From positions 682,001 through 746,000 of the forward strand of contig WACJ01000102.1 in assembly GCA_008973525.1 (NCBI GenBank): a stretch of DNA of 64,000 nucleotides, in the 5' to 3' direction. The translations under genes were made by a program, and so were the position numbers. The notes below the pieces were generated by a model. It was given only the letters and a program-made list of their open reading frames with translations, did not search any database and had not been told where the DNA came from. Below, piece by piece: positions 1 to 21,228 of this stretch; position 1 is the stretch's first letter, and each line of letters opens with the position of its first letter. Source of the stretch: Stenopsyche tienmushanensis (taxonomy: Eukaryota > Arthropoda > Insecta > Trichoptera > Stenopsychidae).

Positions 1-1028
1 AGATCCAAAAATCTGGAATGGGATATTTCAATTATAAAACAGGAATATCAAAAATAGTAACATTCTTGTGACTTTTTTATTCCGAAAGGAATATTGTTAA
101 AACATTAATATATCTCCTTACGTAATGAAGTTTCAGTAAAAGATGAAGCAAAAACGATATCCATTGATAAAATTATAATGGATAAAAAAAGATGGACGTA
201 ACTATTTCTCTGTGGTAAAAAACAAGGAATTTATCATATGTTCTTCCCCATGCAACATTTGCTTTTTAAAATGTAGAAAAATTAAAAAGTACACTTGTAA
301 AATATCTAGCTTTGAACATATTCATCTAGTCCAGTGCTGACCAATCTTTTTAACTAAAAACTCCTTCTCCTGTAGTCCTCTTGGCCTATATTTTGATATG
401 AATGTTTTATTCAAAAAGTCTAAGTGCATATTCCCTCTGTTTGTTGCTTGTGTTTCCGCCAAAACGATTGAGAAAAAAAATTGAAGCTGGATTCAAAATA
501 GGGTACGGTGCTCTTAATAATTTTAATTATGAAATTTCTTCATCGTGTTTGACTAAAACTGGCATTTTATAAGATCTTGTTTCATTATACTTGATTGTGG
601 ATTGTGATACTATTGCTGTGATTGTTTAAACAGGTTCGAGAAATTCAAAATTATTACTTCATGAGAAAGACCCTTTTCTTTGTTAATAACGGCTTAGATA
701 TGTGAACAAGAACCAAATCCGGAGAAATCCAATGTTTTTTTGCGTGGGATTATCGATAATTATTAGGGCGTATCACATGAACGTTCGGAATTCAAATGTG
801 AGAATTAAGACAACAATTTGAAATGAAAAAGTTTAACTTGAAATGAAAAAGGTTTAACTTGGCGTTAAAATGTTTTATTATTACATTCACAGCTTTCACT
901 TTCCAATTTTGACAAAAAGGTTAATTATTGAACTGTGTTTCGATATAAACTAACTAAAATAAGGCAAATCTTACAACTTTAATTAATTTCTGATACCATA
1001 ATATAATACATGTGCTCAATATAAATAA
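1..1028. other. AT-rich intergenic DNA, nothing recognised
   Basis: No coding signal, RNA gene or repeat family was recognised here. The only structure noted is a short direct duplication of 'aacttgaaatgaaaaagg' near 820-860. Confidence 0.4.
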
Positions 1029-1256
1029 TACACTCAAACCTCTTTTTGTGCGATTTCGAAGTTATGCGGTTTTTTTAAAAGCAATCTTTTTTATTTTTTT
1101 ATTTCATAAAGAATACGTCTATCTTTACTAACTGTGATATCTTAACTGATTTTGGATATATTTTATATAGCTGTTTCAAAGTTATGCGGTTTTTAAAATC
1201 CATGGAACACTTTTTCTATGTAAGTCATAGCTTTTTTTTGTGCGATTTCGAGTGTA
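1029..1256 (+). mobile_element. pogo-like MITE, copy 1 (short)
   Basis: Starts TA-CACTCAAACCTCTTTTTG and ends with the inverted counterpart (gatttcgagtg-TA), so both TA target-site copies are visible. It keeps the family phrases 'gtttcaaagttatgcgg' and 'ttttgtgcgatttcg' but has lost the internal part (228 bp, against 532-1011 bp in the longer copies). Confidence 0.7.
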
Positions 1257-2300
1257 TAATGAATGAGAATAAGCTTCATCAGCATCAATACATTTTGGTT
1301 TTTGTTATATATGGATAGAGATATACACTTTTATTGTCTAATATAAGAAATACATTGATAATAATAGTTTGAATGAGCTATTAAGTAAACTATGGGTGAA
1401 CATTTATCATCAATCTGTCTGATCTGTCATCGACTTTCGACCATAATCATATAATTTCGACCATTATAAAATCGCAAGCAAAAGTTTAATATATAACCCT
1501 TTCAATGCATGTTGAATATTGATTATTATGAACGCTTCCAAGAATATCTAATTGTTTGTATTTGATATGTAAATCGATTGGAATTAATTTAAATATTTTT
1601 TTTATAATATTGGATCAAAATATATGCATTTTCAATATCAAAATCCAACGTCTACGGATGACTGAAGATTCTGGCGCTCATCGAAGATGCTGCTTGTTGG
1701 CTATCTGCTGCAACCGAAGACCAAAATAGACATAAATCGCCTGATGTTCTTAAAACCCAATCGCGACCATTTTTTTTATTTAAAAAAAAGACACCGACAC
1801 ATCCGCGAAGATAATAGCGACCTCTGGTCGAGAAATGATCTATTGAGACTAAGTGATTTAAAAAAAAACCTTAGCATTTGAAAAATATTTTGATAAAGAT
1901 ACAAATGTCAGCTGAAAAACAGGTTGAATAAAAACTTCGACGTAGCTGAAAGTCGTTGACCGCATCCAGGAAAATTTCAAATTTAATAAATTTCATGTTT
2001 TACATCCGCTGCAGAAATTGAATGTCGCAAATATCACTTTCCTCCTCATCTCTCGAAGTCGGATACGCTGGAAACTATTGCTGTTTGGGCTGTAACTTTA
2101 AAAGCTTTATATGACTTCCCGTTATGTTATATTACTTAGTGGGAGACATTTGATGGTAGAAGGATATGAAGGAGGAATAAGCAACAAAATTCACATGTAC
2201 ATAATATCAGAAGAGTGGAAAAGCAGAATGGCGTTAAAATATATTTTTTTTATTAAATTATATAATATAAAAGCTAATTTTAAATCATCATAAACTTAGA
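1257..2300. other. AT-rich intergenic DNA, nothing firm
   Basis: Two short open frames (near 1690 and 2110) have composition no different from background. I do not support either as a gene. Confidence 0.35.
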
Positions 2301-2304
2301 TGCT

Positions 2305-2750
2305 ATATTCGTATGTCCGCCACTTATCGTCCGTATAAATCCATTTATCTGTCAAGACCGCCGCAGCTTGTATGAAGCTTGTATATAAATCTATAAACAC
2401 TGTCGATAGCACACAATATGCGTCATTTTTTTCGCTTCTGTCTCTCTTTGAGCTCAACGTGTAAGAATTCTCTTTCTGAATCGCTGGAATTCGAACACAA
2501 ATACGTATCTTAACTCCACAAAAGGTTAAAACATGCATTCCTTATATTCCCGATAAATATCGCTAAGAATAAAGATAATTTGGACAAACACTTGAATTTT
2601 CTGAAATATCATAACTCTTTAACAAACCAACTTATTAAAACTAAAATTGAACTGTGGCTCGCGTACAGATTAAAAAAAATAGAAATGCTTTGAAACATAC
2701 ATATCGAAGGCAACATGCCCTGCAGAGATAAGTGGATTTGTATGACAAAT
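2305..2750. repeat. Interspersed repeat, copy A (related to 29355-29875)
   Basis: Bases about 2313-2405 ('gtccgccacttatcgtccg...') and 2430-2530 ('...ctctttctgaatcgctgg') match 29369-29455 and 29760-29870. At 2724-2745 an inverted copy of the 'ataaatccacttatct' segment appears, suggesting inverted ends of a roughly 440-bp non-autonomous element. Family unknown. Confidence 0.5.
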
Positions 2751-4480
2751 AATGTTTATGATGTTTATGTTTATAATAATGATATATGTTTATCTAAGTT
2801 TATGATGATTTTAAATTAACTCACTACTCAAAGGGTTAAGAAGTGCATTGATGAAATATAAAAATATATAAATACTTGAGAATAGCATGACTTAGCAGTT
2901 AATTAAGAATGATAACCTCCATATGTCCATATTTTTTTTAAAGCATTTCCTCAGAAACTACAAAATAAAAGATAGACGGATAACACGCTACGCGCGTGCG
3001 CGCAGCGCTTCTACTGTATGTGTACGTATGTGTGTCTATACGTAGCATAAAACAACCACTACATCAGCAACAAGCCTATTTTATTATATATTACACAAGA
3101 CAGCTTTGGCTCGATCCACACTATGATGCTGTATTATAGTGTGGATCGAGCCTTAATCTTTAAGCTAACAATTTTCATTAACAAATGGATAAAAGTAATG
3201 TTTAAAATCGTTTTTTTTATTTTTTATTCGAATATTTAAATTCGAGTATATCAGTTTAAAACTAGACTTGCATTAATACAAAATTCATGCTAGGTGTATT
3301 ACATAGTTTGACCTCTTTGCCAACGTGGAGCTAAACACGTAGTACAAAATTTTCAAATACGTTAGAGATTACAAAGAATTGCATTAAAGAAGATCATGTG
3401 CCAACTAATTTATATAATTTGAAGACAGAGCAAAATGTAAAGCATTTACCAACACCTCGTGGAAATATCAACATGGAAAATTGTCGACGCGCTCTATTCA
3501 ACATCAAATGGTGTAAGAATGACCTTCGTCCTGTATCAAATGACATCAGCCACACTTGAGATCCTGATCGGTTAGGTTTTTAAAAGAATATCAAAGATTT
3601 AATTTCAGGTATCGAGTTCCAACTTCTCAAATAAATAACTGTACGTCGCATCATCTGGCTTTGGATCGAGCCATCAATGACAAAATGACATCCGAAGAAC
3701 GCAAAATGGTATTGCAATTACCTTGACCTGCAATTGTTCAGCAAATATAAATCTCCAAGCAGTCTACGATAGCTTCAGACGAGTGCACTCCAACAATTAT
3801 AATTGCATTGAAAATTTTGACCTCAAAATTAATATCAATACAGATAAAGAATTACAATCGGTTATATAACATAAGCGAACCTTAAGATTTCGCTCAAGCA
3901 TTTCGACATGGAATAATGTTAAAATTTCAACCGGCTATATTTTATTAATAATCGTATTCAAATTCATAAGATATTGATGTATAAGAAGCACTCAATCACA
4001 GTGTCGAGGTCACAAGTTACCTGCTCAGTAAACTTGTACTCAATTTCCTAGGGTCGTTACGTCAACTTGTACATAAATAAAAGACGTTGAAATTTTTCGT
4101 TTATTAATCTAGAACACGCCATGAATGTTGGATGTGGACTTGATGGCATTATAACTTCATTCAGTTAACGAACGAATTATCGATTGTTGGAGCTATGTCG
4201 AAAGTATCTGATGCATCGAAACGAAAGTGATTTCATTATTAGGCTTCTTGTCAACTTACTGTTTATACTTGCGAGAATAACATAGGCATATTAAAAATAT
4301 TGCACGTATGCACCATGTTGGCGCATATTGGCCTGGTGAAATGAAGTTTGAGCTATGGAGACGGAGAGAGAAAGGATGCGCGCGCAATACGGTGGTTAAA
4401 TCGATCTTCGAGACAAGAGCGAATGTGCATTTGTGGTACTTATCGGAATAGTTAGAGTCTTTTGCATTTTATAACGACGA
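2751..4480. other. AT-rich intergenic DNA with one short perfect inverted repeat
   Basis: Apart from the 3108-3152 hairpin and a short alternating GC/GT patch near 2985-3040, I see no gene. Some of this may be old transposon, but I could not assign it. Confidence 0.35.
3108..3152. repeat. Miniature palindrome, perfect 17-bp arms (Harbinger-type ends?)
   Basis: GGCTCGATCCACACTAT at 3108-3124 is followed after 11 bases by its exact reverse complement at 3136-3152. The arm is close to the first 17 bases of the larger foldback at 19469 (GGCCCGATCCACACTAT), so it may be a collapsed member of that family. Confidence 0.6.
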
Positions 4481-4489
4481 TTCAAGATA

Positions 4490-4600
4490 AGAAAAATATG
4501 ATAGATGCACTAAGAATCGAAAATTTAGAGGATTGCCCAAAAAGAAAATGCATTGATATCAAACACATCACCGAAAAAAAATGTTGACTATTAAGTTACT
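4490..4600 (+). repeat. Short fragment shared with the 47-kb element
   Basis: 'gatgcactaagaatcgaa' and 'caaacacatcaccgaaaa' here match about 46995-47065 ('gatgcactaaaaatcgaa', 'cgaacacatcaccgaaaa') with similar spacing. It abuts the mariner remnant to its right. Confidence 0.5.
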
Positions 4601-4601
4601 A

Positions 4602-5110
4602 ATTTATTGGTGATTTAGTTTGGCATGCGAAAGAAACGCGAGGGAAAAAAACAATGGTTAGACCGTGGACAAAAAACTATTTCAACCCCTAAACGATCAG
4701 TCATTAAAAATCATTGCTATTATGTTTATGGTGAAATTCAAAAAGGAATAATTGTGTCTACGGTTGAATATATTGAATGCAGCATTGCATTAAGAGGCCA
4801 GCTTTGGTGAATAGATGCATCATTACTTTCCCCCACGATAACGCGCGACCTCATCTTGCGAAATTGATGCGTGAAAAACTTAGGGATCTTGACTGGATCA
4901 TCTTGTTGCATCCAACAGGCTCACCATCTGATTATCACCTATTTCGATTCATGGAACATTTTTTAGAGATCAGAATTTCAATCCTATAGAAGAGTTGAAA
5001 ACCGTCCTTTCAGATTATTTTCAGTCAAAACCAAAGTCAAAGATGAATGTAGGAAATTATTTTGAATTGCATTGAAAAAAAAAACGACATAACTTATGGG
5101 AACATTTAAT
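4602..5110 (+). pseudogene. Decayed mariner-family transposase (middle and C-terminal part)
   Basis: Two overlapping frames carry mariner blocks in order. REGKKQWLDRGQ is at about 4640. After a frame change come PALVNR (about 4797), HDNARPHLAKLMREKLRDLDW (about 4836-4895) and SPSDYHLFRFMEHFL (about 4923-4967), then EELKTVLSDYFQSKPKS in a further frame. HDN and PSD carry the second and third catalytic Asp of a D,D34D transposase. The N-terminal helix-turn-helix and the first Asp are missing, and the frame is broken at least twice, so it is not functional. The terminal inverted repeats were not recognised. Confidence 0.85.
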
Positions 5111-6870
5111 ATGTTGGCAACATTTTATCTGGTGGATAATAAATTTAGTTGTTTTGAACGGCAATGTTATTCGGTTTAACGCTGAGGTAAGTTTTGTCGA
5201 TCATTGAGCACATTTGGACACGGGGCTTAGCAAACAAAAATAGTATGCCTATTAATGAGGCTTGGAAAAAATATGGATTTCTTCATTTTAGTTCTACTCC
5301 GCCAATAGTCGGCAAAACAATTCGCTGAACAAATACAAGAACATGCGCATTCCGGGACATATTCGCGCTTGCGTTCCTCACGATCAGCTGTTCCCGGTCA
5401 TTCAATCTTCCCACCAGTCCAGATAAGTTCTTCGTGGGGATACCACGCGATCTGCGACTCCCGGGAATATACATTCCTGTGAATTATGGACCACGATCGG
5501 CTCAAAAAATAGTCCTTCAACATTGGGACGACACTCGAAGAAGTATTTCTGGAAGGAGGAGGTACTTTTCATGGAAATGAATAGGTTTGTCTAACATGCA
5601 TTGGCGTGAGAACCGCAATGCGGCATTTCGACAAAACATTTCTGCATACTTCTTCCGGATGAAGAAAGCAACACATGGTGATCCAGCTGATGATGCGAAC
5701 ATGTAGCAGAACACCTTCAGAATCGAATTTCAAAAATTTTGGTTCCATTCAATAGGTAAATTTTGAACTTTTTTATACATCAAAAATCATTTAAAAGTAA
5801 CATCTCTATATACTTTTTTGATTTTTTTTTAATATAATTTTTATATAAATTACATAATTCTATATAATTTACACTATATATTTTTTAAATTTTATGCACT
5901 AGTGTTTAGTATTATAATGTTTGTACGTTTCAATGATGATTCATATTATATAATATTAATTCATAAAGATACAATTTTTTTTTCATTAAAAATATAAATT
6001 ATGTCATAATAAATAAAATCATATTTAATTTTTTTAAATTAACAACACTCTTATTTAAAAAAATTATATATATAAATATTCTAAAATTGTTACTAAAATT
6101 GATTAAAAATGCTTGTGTTTTGATGAATTTATTGAAAAAAGTATTAATTTGGATCCGATTGAAGGTTTGTATTCCAATTTATATAACTGCTTACATCCAC
6201 ACATTAAATAAATGTGTAAATTATGCTTTATTAAGTATATAGTGAAAATTATTTAAAATTAAGAGGACAAAAATATTTTTTCACATTAATATTTCTGATG
6301 TAATAGCAGACTCAAGATAAAAAGTTTACACGTTAATGTTTTATACAGTTAATAATTCAATATAAGAAAGACAAAATTGATTAATACTTAAAAGACGATC
6401 AGTATGATCTAATTAAAAGAGATATTATTCAATTATCTTTTGTAAAAAGTCAATCAATATCCAAAGAAACCTATCGAGCCTTTTTAAAATGCCAAAACTT
6501 AAATATAAAATTACATAACACTTTGTCGACATTGTAATATTATTTCATATGGATGCCAAAGGGATACCACTGTATTAAAATACTCTATCCTCTAGAAAAC
6601 ATTTTATATCCGATAACAAATAAGACATCTTATTCATATTGGACATCAAACACATAGTGTATACGACATCAAACACAAAGTGTATACATTGTATAGCAAA
6701 CATTTGTGCCAAATCAAATAATGTATACACACACAAACAAATAAATTCTTTGAAGCTCACAAAGAAAAATACCTGAATCAAATGTATATATGTTATTTGT
6801 TTTTAATAAAACACTTTCATTCAAACTATATTACTAGCATAAATCAAACATTCTAAAACACTACTGAATT
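5111..6870. other. Intergenic; higher-GC patch 5290-5740, then AT-rich DNA
   Basis: The 450-base patch at 5290-5740 is less AT-rich than its flanks and has several overlapping open frames on both strands (longest about 65 aa), none recognised. The remainder to the DIPK1-like gene is AT-rich; 6650-6730 has short repeats of 'cacaaagtgtataca'. Confidence 0.35.
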
Positions 6871-6914
6871 ATATGAAAATATGTAATATTTCAGCATTCA
6901 ATAATAATCGGTGC

Positions 6915-7052
6915 ATGCGGCTGGGGTGGGTCTGCCGGCGCGTAGCGCCTTTTGGCGCAGTTCTAATAGCAACGTTTGCCGCTTTTGCCTTGTTGCTTCG
7001 ATGGGGCTTGCTATGCACAAATATACATACACTACAGCACATTAACAGACTT
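6915..7052 (+). CDS. DIPK1-like gene, coding exon 1 (membrane anchor)
   Basis: This exon encodes residues 1-46: Arg-rich cytosolic tail, transmembrane segment, and the start of the lumenal stem. It ends with a full codon at CTT before GTAAGA. The GC content is clearly above the flanks, which supports real coding sequence. Confidence 0.8.
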
Positions 7053-8153
7053 GTAAGAATCCGTTTTTATTAATATTCTCAATACATTTAACAATTATGC
7101 AGTTTATACATTACAATAATTGTCTTTTAGTGCACAAATCATTTAACCGGTGAAGCAATAGGGAATCTATGTGAGCCGTTATGTTTGGGCGACGCTTTGG
7201 AATCGCTCTCTTGTCATCCCTCCAATCAACAAGAAGGCACAGTCTTCAGCGCCATATGGAAAGGCAAACGAATTTTATTCAAAACGCCCAAAAGAACATC
7301 GTTGTTTGAATCTGAACTTGTGCATTGGATCGACAACAACAACATAAAGCAATATCCGACCGACGATCAATTTATAGCGATGATACAAAAGCTAGTACAG
7401 TCAAAGATCAACATAACAATTTCAGTCGAGGAAGCGACGGAGCTGAGTAAATTACCGGGGGAAAAACGTCCCGTTAAAAAAAAATTACAAGCGGAACACC
7501 GCATGGTTGAAATGGATAACACTTGGTTATTATTACAGGACAACGAATATTTACATACAGTATTATTTTCTAAAAATAATGTATTTCCAAAATCCGTCGG
7601 TACGTGTGGATCACTTTATGCCATTGAATATGCAGAGATCGCCAAAGGATCATCGGCACTGTTTTCTTTGGAAGACAGCGAAGATGAATGGGAGAGGCGC
7701 ACTTATCTGGGAGGTCTCATTTTAGAGCTGTTGAAAAAAGTAGATAGTGCCCATCTACAACTGTGCGATATACAATTGAATAATTTCGGATCAGTCGACG
7801 GTCGTTTATATTATCTAACGCCTGACAATATAAGGCGACGAGGAAATATGCCTCGCACCGTGCCATGCAAAAAGGATAACGATTGTGGCTATTTAGATTG
7901 TAGGGCCTTATGCAATTTACAAACAGGTCATTGCAACAGTTCAATCGAGAGTAATAATCTGCAGATGGTGTGCGAGAAGATTTACTTGGGATGGACAGCG
8001 TCCGGTCGTGTAATCCTACCGGGATTATTAGTGTCTACGAAAGCTTCATCAAATTTAGCCGCCCTTATACGACGCTGTGCAGATCCACAATCTATCTCAC
8101 ACTTGGAAACTATTGAGCGTGCTCTTTATAATACATTGATGAGAACAATATAA
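6915..8153 (+). CDS. DIPK1/FAM69-family divergent protein kinase-like type II membrane protein, complete coding region in two exons
   Basis: Coding exons are 6915-7052 and 7131-8153, joined in phase 0 (donor GTAAGA, acceptor ttttag), giving 386 aa. The start is the Met followed by RLGWVCRR. A possible acceptor (atatttcag, ending 6893) just upstream suggests a 5' UTR intron. Residues 10-28 form one hydrophobic segment after an Arg-rich N-terminus, so the protein is probably a type II ER/Golgi membrane protein. The lumenal part has a Cys-rich stretch (Cys47, then CEPLC), a divergent kinase-like core, the phrase CDIQLNNFG (258-266), and a C-terminal Cys cluster C-x5-C-x4-C-x3-C-x6-C (292-314). 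These features match the FAM69/DIPK1 family (PIP49/FAM69 domains), which are about 390-430 aa long. Members are secretory-pathway proteins of poorly known function. The position equivalent to the family's DFG-like Asp appears to be Thr276, so catalysis is doubtful. I cannot tell DIPK1A, B or C apart. A poly(A) signal lies at 8580. Confidence 0.85.
7131..8153 (+). CDS. DIPK1-like gene, coding exon 2 (lumenal kinase-like domain)
   Basis: This exon encodes residues 47-386 and the stop, with no interruption across 1,023 bases. It begins directly after the acceptor tgtcttttag with CTNHLTGEAIGNLCEPLC, which aligns with the Cys-containing stem of FAM69 proteins. It holds the whole kinase-like region and the Cys-rich C-terminus. 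Confidence 0.85.
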   Translation, partial: CTNHLTGEAIGNLCEPLCLGDALESLSCHPSNQQEGTVFSAIWKGKRILFKTPKRTSLFESELVHWIDNNNIKQYPTDDQFIAMIQKLVQSKINITISVEEATELSKLPGEKRPVKKKLQAEHRMVEMDNTWLLLQDNEYLHTVLFSKNNVFPKSVGTCGSLYAIEYAEIAKGSSALFSLEDSEDEWERRTYLGGLILELLKKVDSAHLQLCDIQLNNFGSVDGRLYYLTPDNIRRRGNMPRTVPCKKDNDCGYLDCRALCNLQTGHCNSSIESNNLQMVCEKIYLGWTASGRVILPGLLVSTKASSNLAALIRRCADPQSISHLETIERALYNTLMRTI

Positions 8154-8579
8154 TCCGTCTTATTGAAACGTTATTATTTTTACGTCGACTTCATTTGGCT
8201 TAAAAACGCTTCAAATATTTAATTTGAGAGACTGTTACTTTTTACAAAATTCTTAAAACGAACATATCTTTTGAGATTGTTGAATACTAAACGGATTGAT
8301 ATTTTTGATTAATTTTTTGGAATACATTTCATATGATGGTTTTCATTTTGCAAACTATTGATTTCAATCTGTTATCATTGTGTGTCAATTATATTATAAA
8401 TCAACTTGATCGAACGTTCTATCGGGGATGTGGACAATTTTTGAGACTGAATCAAGAATATTTTAAACTATTGAAGCGTTCTTAATAACAGATGTGCATA
8501 TCTCGCAAAAAAAATCTTCTAAACATTCCAATATTATATACAAATAGCAGTGATCATATTGCCTTATACTTTTATACGG

Positions 8580-8585
8580 AATAAA
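8580..8585 (+). terminator. Probable poly(A) signal of the DIPK1-like gene
   Basis: This is the first AATAAA after the stop, 427 bases downstream, in AT-rich 3' UTR-like sequence. A further AATAAA-type hexamer lies near 8690. Use is inferred only. Confidence 0.45.
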
Positions 8586-9747
8586 ATCACATACGTTGTG
8601 TATTTTTTTACATATTCTGGTCGATTAAATATTTATTTATTTAAAATAAGTCATCACTTGGTCCATTTAATGTAGACCTTTAATTTGAACTAATAAAATT
8701 GATCAACGTACTAGTGGTGAGTATTGATAATAGCGTATTTCTAGCCTTGCCAAAATCTCACATAGTCAAAACGTTTTGGAATATTTTAATGAAATTTTAA
8801 AATGCAAAATTCATCCTGTAAGATGAAGTAGATTTATAACACTTTCTTGGCTTCCGTTATATTAAAATTATATTCATAAGACACACGTTATTGTTCTTAT
8901 GATGATAATAATGATTAACATTTTCTAATTTTATCTCGTTATTACATCTCGTTGTACGTTCATACAATTATAAACATAAGTTAAAATGGGGAGTCGGAAA
9001 GTGTTAAAGTGTCTTTGTATTCCATCGCATATTAACATATGATGTAAATATGCATTATTCTCTTATTACGATAGATTTGAAAAATTTTAAACTTCCATTT
9101 ATCTTCCAGTAGGATAACGAATTTGAATTATAACTATTTGAAATTATGTGATAGATTTGCCTCATGCGGATAGTCGCATTAGTTAGAATATTTAATACTT
9201 AATAAACATTTAAACGTTCAATGATCAAATCTACAAAGCAAACAGCAGAACTCTTTTTTTGCAAGTTTTGTGGGGTTTATACAGAGCTGAAACGATTCTC
9301 CGGTTTAATGCTTACAACAATGTAAAAAGAAATTCAACTGTTGATGAATAACATTATTTTCTCCTACGTAAATACAATTTTAAGCAATCAGATCACATTA
9401 TTTATCACTTTATGCACAATTTTTTTGAGATTTTCATAATAAGACTTAATACGTATTTAAACTACTAAAAAATTACAAACTTATTAACATGTTTATAAAT
9501 TTTTTTCCCATGTATATTGTAATTTGATACTTTTTTTGATAAATACACTCGATACTTGCATAGGTTTTGCTCAATAACATAGCATATTTAATATAGCAAA
9601 TACGGTTCTAGCACATTTCAGTACAATAATAGCAATTTATAATTATAATCTTATAGGTATTAATAAGTAGAGAGATGTTTTCAAGGAATGGTATTTAATT
9701 GGCCTTACTATTTTGTAATACTGATAGGAAAATCTATGTAAATAATT

Positions 9748-9778
9748 AATGAATATTGTCAACGTGACAATATTCATT
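9748..9778. repeat. Perfect 14-bp inverted repeat with 3-base loop
   Basis: AATGAATATTGTCA, loop ACG, then its exact reverse complement. Stable on paper but too short for a microRNA precursor. It may be the relic of a foldback element. Confidence 0.5.
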
Positions 9779-9920
9779 TCATTAATTAACGGTTTGACAT
9801 TCAAATCCATTTTTAAATTGTATACGTTAACTTTTCATTAACAACGTTCACGCGCACACATCAGAAAAAATTATAATTAAACCAAAAATCAGTTTTATTT
9901 ATCTATTGATGGTATTATAT

Positions 9921-10068
9921 TATAGGTAACCCTCGTTAACATTGGAATCACGATCACTGTGGATATATTTATTAATCACTTGGTTCTACAAGACGTCATT
10001 TCCTTGAGACGTGGTATCCTAATTGCTGCACCTCTTCAGCTTTATTGCTTAAATGGGGGTTACCTATA
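9921..10068. mobile_element. Short MITE with 12-bp terminal inverted repeats
   Basis: TATAGGTAACCC at 9921-9932 and its exact inverse GGGTTACCTATA at 10057-10068 bound 148 bases without coding content. TA at both ends would fit a Tc1/mariner-type MITE, but the superfamily is not certain. Confidence 0.5.
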
Positions 10069-11100
10069 ATTCAAATATATTTCAAAGATGTTTTTCTTTT
10101 AAATGGAAAGATTGAAAATGCATTATGCTTTAATGAATGATGATTATAATTAGAATTGTAGCACAACTTTTAATCAATACGTTGATTTATGTTTAGATCT
10201 AGAATAAGATAAATTCAAACAATTAATGAAACACAAGCGACTAGTTTAATAATAATATATAACGATATATTGGCCTCAAATACATAATACAGATATGTTA
10301 GTTTTTCAGAATTTAACAAAATGTTAATACTAAACCTATGTGCCTAAATGTTATTGTGATAGTGCTATTTTGTTAAAGCCCAACGTTTAAATTTGTAAAA
10401 CTATGTAAAATTTGTCCGATGTGCCACGTCTGTATAATTTGAACCTTTATTGTTTAATATAAATTCTATGATTTTGTATCTAATCTATCAATGACGATAT
10501 GAATAACTGTTGTGCTACCATTGTGTATAAAAAAAATGTTAATAGTTCATTAATTAAATACTATTTAGACAATCAGTTCTTAATATCATAACACATTTAC
10601 TCGAGTAGATTTAGACGAAGATTCATGATAGTGGACCAATGTAAAAAAATCACTATTTTTATTACTCTTCAATTTCTAATATACACATATTGGAAAAAGG
10701 TTGTTTTTCATAGACTGAGATATGATACTCTATTATGCTTCAATTTTTTTTAAATATTCATACACGGCCAGACATTTTTATATTATTCATGAGTAAATTT
10801 GCAAACACATTTGTACCATATTAAAATCTTTTGCTATATGTAGTCATTTATGAAAATAATTCATGTAACGCATTAACTATTTTACATTGTACAAAATAAA
10901 CTTTCGCACACAAAGGACATAATATATGTAATTGCATTTAATTTCTCATTCATTTAAATATGCAAATCTAAATTCATTCACATTTATAGATTATAACATT
11001 TTATAGATTCATAATATTTATGAAAAATTCAATAAAAACATACATAATTAACATGAAACGTGTCTTTTAATTACCACTGCCGATTGCTTTTTAAAAGCTA

Positions 11101-11313
11101 ATGACGATAAATTGGAGAGTCGCACACTTCAAATACCTTGGAAGCTGTCTACATGAATCATGCGACAACGGCAGAGAAATCTGCTCTAGGATTAAATTAA
11201 TAAAAGCGGTCATTTTGAAAATGAATAGTGTGTTGATCTCAAGAGGCCTCAGTTTGGCTCTCAGACTCTCGATCTTATGCTGCTATGTGCTCAAAATACA
11301 TACTGCATACTGA
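11101..11313 (+). pseudogene. Fragment of LINE reverse transcriptase (C-terminal thumb region)
   Basis: The open frame carries HFKYLGSCLHESCDNGREI and then SRIKLIKAVILKMNSVL, ending CCYVLK. FKYLGS followed by a Gly, EI, RI and Lys-rich pattern is characteristic of the region after the polymerase palm in RTE/CR1-like endonuclease-reverse transcriptases. It is short and lacks the catalytic FADD box, so it is a dead fragment. Confidence 0.7.
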
Positions 11314-12199
11314 AAATGCCATGGATTGCTTGGAGGATCAATGCCGATGTGTCGGCTGCTCATAGCCATTACATTTGAAAAAATTATACGCATCTCCGAC
11401 GGACTTACGCAAAATTGATTTCCCGCACTCAAAGATACCAATGGTTTCGTTCTCTAATGTTGTATTAAAAACAAATTCATCTCCTCTACAATTTTACTGA
11501 CCAATTCATCATTGAAAAAATAATTAATTCTTTATCCAATTTTAAATCCTTCCGTTCACTGTCACTCTCCATGATATAAAGGGATCTTGAATATCAAAAT
11601 AATCAATAAAAATATATAAATATAAATCAATATAAAAAAAATCGTACAAAAATGCAATTTTTCTGTATTTCTTGAAATACACTTACAAAATATTTTGAAA
11701 TGTTTTTCATTGAATCAAAATATGTTCGCTTAAGAGCAATTGATGAGCGCCGCTCGTTTGTCTTTCGTATGTAACGTAGACGAATCCAAACACGCAAGCA
11801 GTGCTCGGCTTGGTGCGAACATTGAGACTTCAAAACCATTGCATAGTTAATCATAATCTAAAAATGCACCGATGACAACCGAAGTATTTAAAAAACATTG
11901 CACGTAAATCAAACAATACAAATACCGACCAACAATACAAATTCCATTTAATTTTAGCCGCACCTTTGTTTAAATTATTTACGGTATTGAAGACGACTTA
12001 TTTAAAACATCGCATTTAAATAATCATATTATATAATTTATATGCATATATAAAAATCGTATAAATATAAAATATATTTTTTTTTTAATATTTATATTAT
12101 TTTAGCTTTTATATTGTAATTCATTTAAAGAAATTATTTTTTTATGAATGAAATGTTATTATAAAAATGTTTTTTATATGTGATAAAATAATTAAATTT
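11314..12199. other. Intergenic upstream of Pcyt2; nothing firm
   Basis: A 75-codon frame on the - strand (11854-11627) includes a Leu/Arg-rich stretch that could be translated, but it matches nothing I know. No transposon ends were seen. Confidence 0.3.
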
Positions 12200-12397
12200 G
12201 AAATGTCATCTAATAGCATCACCATCTCTCCCCGTGTGCATAAAATTGTCATTTTTGCATTGGCAACATTTAATCGCCTGATCTCGTCGACCAATCCCCG
12301 GCCGTTTATAGCGGCACGAGCTGTCAGTGCCGTATTGCTGTAGTGTGTGGGTGGCTGTCGTCGGAGTTGGTTGTCAGTTTTGTGTGCATCTCGAGCA
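12200..12397 (+). promoter_or_regulatory. Pcyt2 promoter / 5' UTR region, locally CpG-rich
   Basis: The 120 bases before the Pcyt2 start codon (about 12275-12397) are much richer in G, C and CpG than the surrounding AT-rich DNA, with TCAGT-like initiator matches near 12323 and 12376. No convincing TATA box is seen. This is typical of a housekeeping promoter plus short 5' UTR. The exact start site cannot be set from sequence. A long open frame on the opposite strand here is an antisense shadow. Confidence 0.45.

Positions 12398-21228
<8,831 letters not shown>

Larger units (their letters stand above)
8586..11090. other. AT-rich intergenic DNA between the DIPK1-like gene and Pcyt2
   Basis: No coding sequence recognised. 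It contains a short MITE-like unit (9921-10068) and a perfect hairpin (9748-9778), listed separately. Confidence 0.4.

Noticed and set aside
7717..7944. 75-codon frame on the - strand inside the DIPK1-like gene
   Set aside because: Antisense shadow of a clearly conserved exon.
9748..9778. microRNA precursor
   Set aside because: The stem is only 14 bp with a 3-base loop, too short for a pre-miRNA.
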